Shown piece after piece: positions 62,383-64,000 of a stretch of DNA of 64,000 nucleotides. The stretch's first letter is position 1; each line of letters begins with the position of its first letter. A program made the translations under genes and the position numbers. Location: positions 3,100,001 through 3,164,000 of the forward strand of contig NC_016887.1 of assembly GCF_000284035.1 (NCBI RefSeq). The letters are read 5' to 3'. Source of the stretch: Nocardia cyriacigeorgica GUH-2. GTDB taxonomy: Bacteria; Actinomycetota; Actinomycetes; Mycobacteriales; Mycobacteriaceae. The notes under the pieces are model-generated. The model did not search any database, had not been told where the DNA came from, and saw nothing but the letters and a program-made list of their open reading frames with translations.

Positions 62383-63927
62383 ATGACCGCACCAACCCAG
62401 ACCGGCCCCGTCGAGCCGACCCCATTCACCCTCGCGCTGGCCGAGATCGACGAGCTGCTCGCGACCGACCCCACCGCGGCACGCGCCCGATTCACCGCCG
62501 CGCTCACCGTCACCTCCGACACCGAACGCGAACTGCTCGACCAGGCCGTCGACCGGTTCACCCGCTCGCCCTTCGACGTGGCCGCCCGCCAGCTCGGCTG
62601 GATGGCCAAGAGTCGACCCGAGTTCCGAGCCCTGATCGCCCATTTCATCACCGACACCGATCCCGGTCTCTACCACCCGGACCCGGGCGCACCGATTGAG
62701 GTCGGTATCGAGGTCGCCGAATGGGTCAGCCGCCAGATCCGTCAGCGCCGCGCCGGCGAACGCACCCACGCCGTCCCGTCAGCGGCCACCGACGCCGCCC
62801 GGCTCGCACCCGAGGCCGTCGCCTACCGGCGCGCTCGCCGCGGCATCACCGGCGCGGTCGACCTGCGTCACCGCGACCGTGATCGCCGCACCCGAGAACA
62901 CCACCGCCGCGGCGACGCCGAGTTCGCCGCCTACGCCGCGACCCGCCTGTACGCCATCGACACCGAACCCGGCACCGGTCCAGTCACATCCGATCCCCGC
63001 AAACGCGAACATCTGATGTGGGCACACGTGCAGGCTGCGCTGTGGGACCGCTCCTACTTCCTCCACGTCGCCCTCGACTACTGCGACCGCACCCGGGATT
63101 TGCTCACCCCACCGCAGCGCACCGACCGCACCGCCGCCGACACCCCCACAGGCCGTGACGCCAGCCTCGACGCCGCCGCCCGCACCCTCCTCGGCGAGCA
63201 CGCTGAGCCCGCGCCGGCGCGGCGCCGAACCGACTGGCGCAACAGCACGCTGTGGGCGAAGGTAAGCACCGGCGACCAGCGTCGCTTCGCCGCCGCCCGC
63301 ACCGGGCTGCGCGTGCCCGACAACTACGACGAATCCCGCCCCTACAACCAGCTCGACGAGCCCGAGGACACCTGGGAAGGATCCGGCCTCGACTACGACC
63401 GCGCCGTCCTCGTCTCCTACCTCGGGTGGCCGTGTGTCGTGTGCTGGATCGACCGCAGCGACACCGACCGCCGACCAGTCCACGTCCGCGACGGACGCTG
63501 CGTCAGCGACGACGGGCTCTGCGATGTGTGCCGCGCCGACGGCCACCCCGGCATCCCGCCGCTGCCCGCACAGTGGACCACCCGCCAGTTCATCGAATCC
63601 CGCTGCGCCTACATCGCCACCACCTACCCGCGCCAGGCCCGCGCCCTCCTCGACCGCATCCGCGCCGCCTCCGCCAACTCCGGCAGCCCAGCCTGGCGGA
63701 TCATCACCCGCTGGATGGACGCCAACCTCGAACGACCCAACCCCGCGCCCCGGACCGCCAACCGCACCCACACCCGGCGACGCCGCACCACCCTCGGAGC
63801 CGGACAGCGAGTAACCCGCTGCGACGCCTGCACCCAAACCACCGTCGTGCACGCCGACGGCTACTGCACCACCTGCCGAACCGCCCTCGGACTCACCGTG
63901 CCGCCCGTCCACCACAGCGCCGCATAA
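62383..63927 (+). CDS. Large hypothetical protein with two cysteine-rich modules
   Basis: 514 residues. The N-terminal 190 residues are helical (TLALAEIDELLATDPTAARA; FDVAARQLGWMAKS). CVVC...CVSDDGLCDVC (about residues 350-385) and the C-terminal CDACTQTTVVHADGYCTTC are zinc-ribbon-like; the last resembles one unit of the amidoligase arrays. No catalytic domain is recognised. AGAGGA precedes the ATG. The gene ends 73 nt before the window edge. Confidence 0.7.
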   Translation: MTAPTQTGPVEPTPFTLALAEIDELLATDPTAARARFTAALTVTSDTERELLDQAVDRFTRSPFDVAARQLGWMAKSRPEFRALIAHFITDTDPGLYHPDPGAPIEVGIEVAEWVSRQIRQRRAGERTHAVPSAATDAARLAPEAVAYRRARRGITGAVDLRHRDRDRRTREHHRRGDAEFAAYAATRLYAIDTEPGTGPVTSDPRKREHLMWAHVQAALWDRSYFLHVALDYCDRTRDLLTPPQRTDRTAADTPTGRDASLDAAARTLLGEHAEPAPARRRTDWRNSTLWAKVSTGDQRRFAAARTGLRVPDNYDESRPYNQLDEPEDTWEGSGLDYDRAVLVSYLGWPCVVCWIDRSDTDRRPVHVRDGRCVSDDGLCDVCRADGHPGIPPLPAQWTTRQFIESRCAYIATTYPRQARALLDRIRAASANSGSPAWRIITRWMDANLERPNPAPRTANRTHTRRRRTTLGAGQRVTRCDACTQTTVVHADGYCTTCRTALGLTVPPVHHSAA

Positions 63928-64000
63928 GCCAGGCGCGTCCGCGGCCGCTGTGAGCGCCACCGCGCTCACGGCGGCCCCGACACTCACTCGCCGAGCACTC

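Larger units (their letters stand above)
42725..64000. mobile_element. Putative integrative or plasmid-derived element (left end; right end outside window)
   Basis: Starts near a tRNA-like remnant with a tyrosine recombinase close to the boundary. It continues with almost uniformly plus-strand, tightly spaced genes: SpdB/DUF2637, amidoligase cassettes, prim-pol, DprA-like, ParB-like, DUF4192 and SSB. Housekeeping genes are absent. No conjugative translocase is seen, so the class is undecided. Confidence 0.6.

Overview
The window is high-GC actinobacterial DNA, most likely from Nocardia or a close relative in the Nocardiaceae. This is inferred from gene content: a carboxylic acid reductase, a ChoD-type GMC oxidoreductase, an AlkB alkane hydroxylase, a group-3 (SigB/SigF-like) sigma factor and a SARP-type regulator. 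Nothing in the sequence gives a species name.

Positions 1 to about 42.6 kb look like ordinary chromosome: short operons of metabolic enzymes, each next to its own small regulator. In order they are a nucleotidyltransferase and HxlR regulator opposite an NAD(P)-binding dehydrogenase; glutamate dehydrogenase, a sirtuin and a DUF72 protein; an ankyrin lipoprotein, a nucleoside deaminase, a GntR/FCD regulator and a Na+/H+ antiporter, linked by shared palindromes; a GH3 beta-glucosidase; a methyltransferase/MerR pair; choD, a DMT transporter and an amidinotransferase; hemerythrin and DUF4267 proteins; a SARP-ATPase regulator; a frameshifted quinone-reductase-like gene; carboxylic acid reductase with a perfect CRP-type box upstream; a sigma factor and stress genes (PfpI, MerR, Hsp20); AlkB; a membrane protein; a serine-hydrolase lipoprotein; and a series of MarR, WYL, IclR and LuxR regulators with their neighbours.

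At about 42.7 kb the sequence becomes AT-richer. There is a minus-strand terminator, then what looks like the decayed 3' end of a tRNA-Leu, then an AbrB-like gene overlapping a tyrosine recombinase. From there to the right edge almost everything is on the plus strand, tightly packed and largely uncharacterised. I read this as the left end of an integrative or plasmid-derived element whose right end lies outside the window. Recognisable parts are an SpdB/DUF2637 membrane protein, a primase-polymerase N-terminal domain, a DprA/Smf-like protein, a ParB/Srx-domain protein, two DUF4192-type proteins and a single-stranded-DNA-binding protein. No FtsK/Tra translocase or type IV secretion gene is visible.

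The most unusual part is 46.3-51.0 kb. It holds two consecutive copies of a two-gene cassette. The first gene encodes five tandem zinc-ribbon-like CxxC units at a 30-residue period joined to a GS-fold amidoligase domain. The second, overlapping by 13 nt in both copies, encodes a class II (N-terminal cysteine) glutamine amidotransferase with its own C-terminal cysteine cluster. Each cassette starts just after an intrinsic-terminator-like hairpin lying in its leader, and a divergent small coiled-coil/HTH-like gene sits upstream. The pairing suggests glutamine-driven, ATP-dependent amidation or peptide-bond formation on an unknown target, perhaps recruited by the zinc modules. The substrate cannot be read from the sequence.
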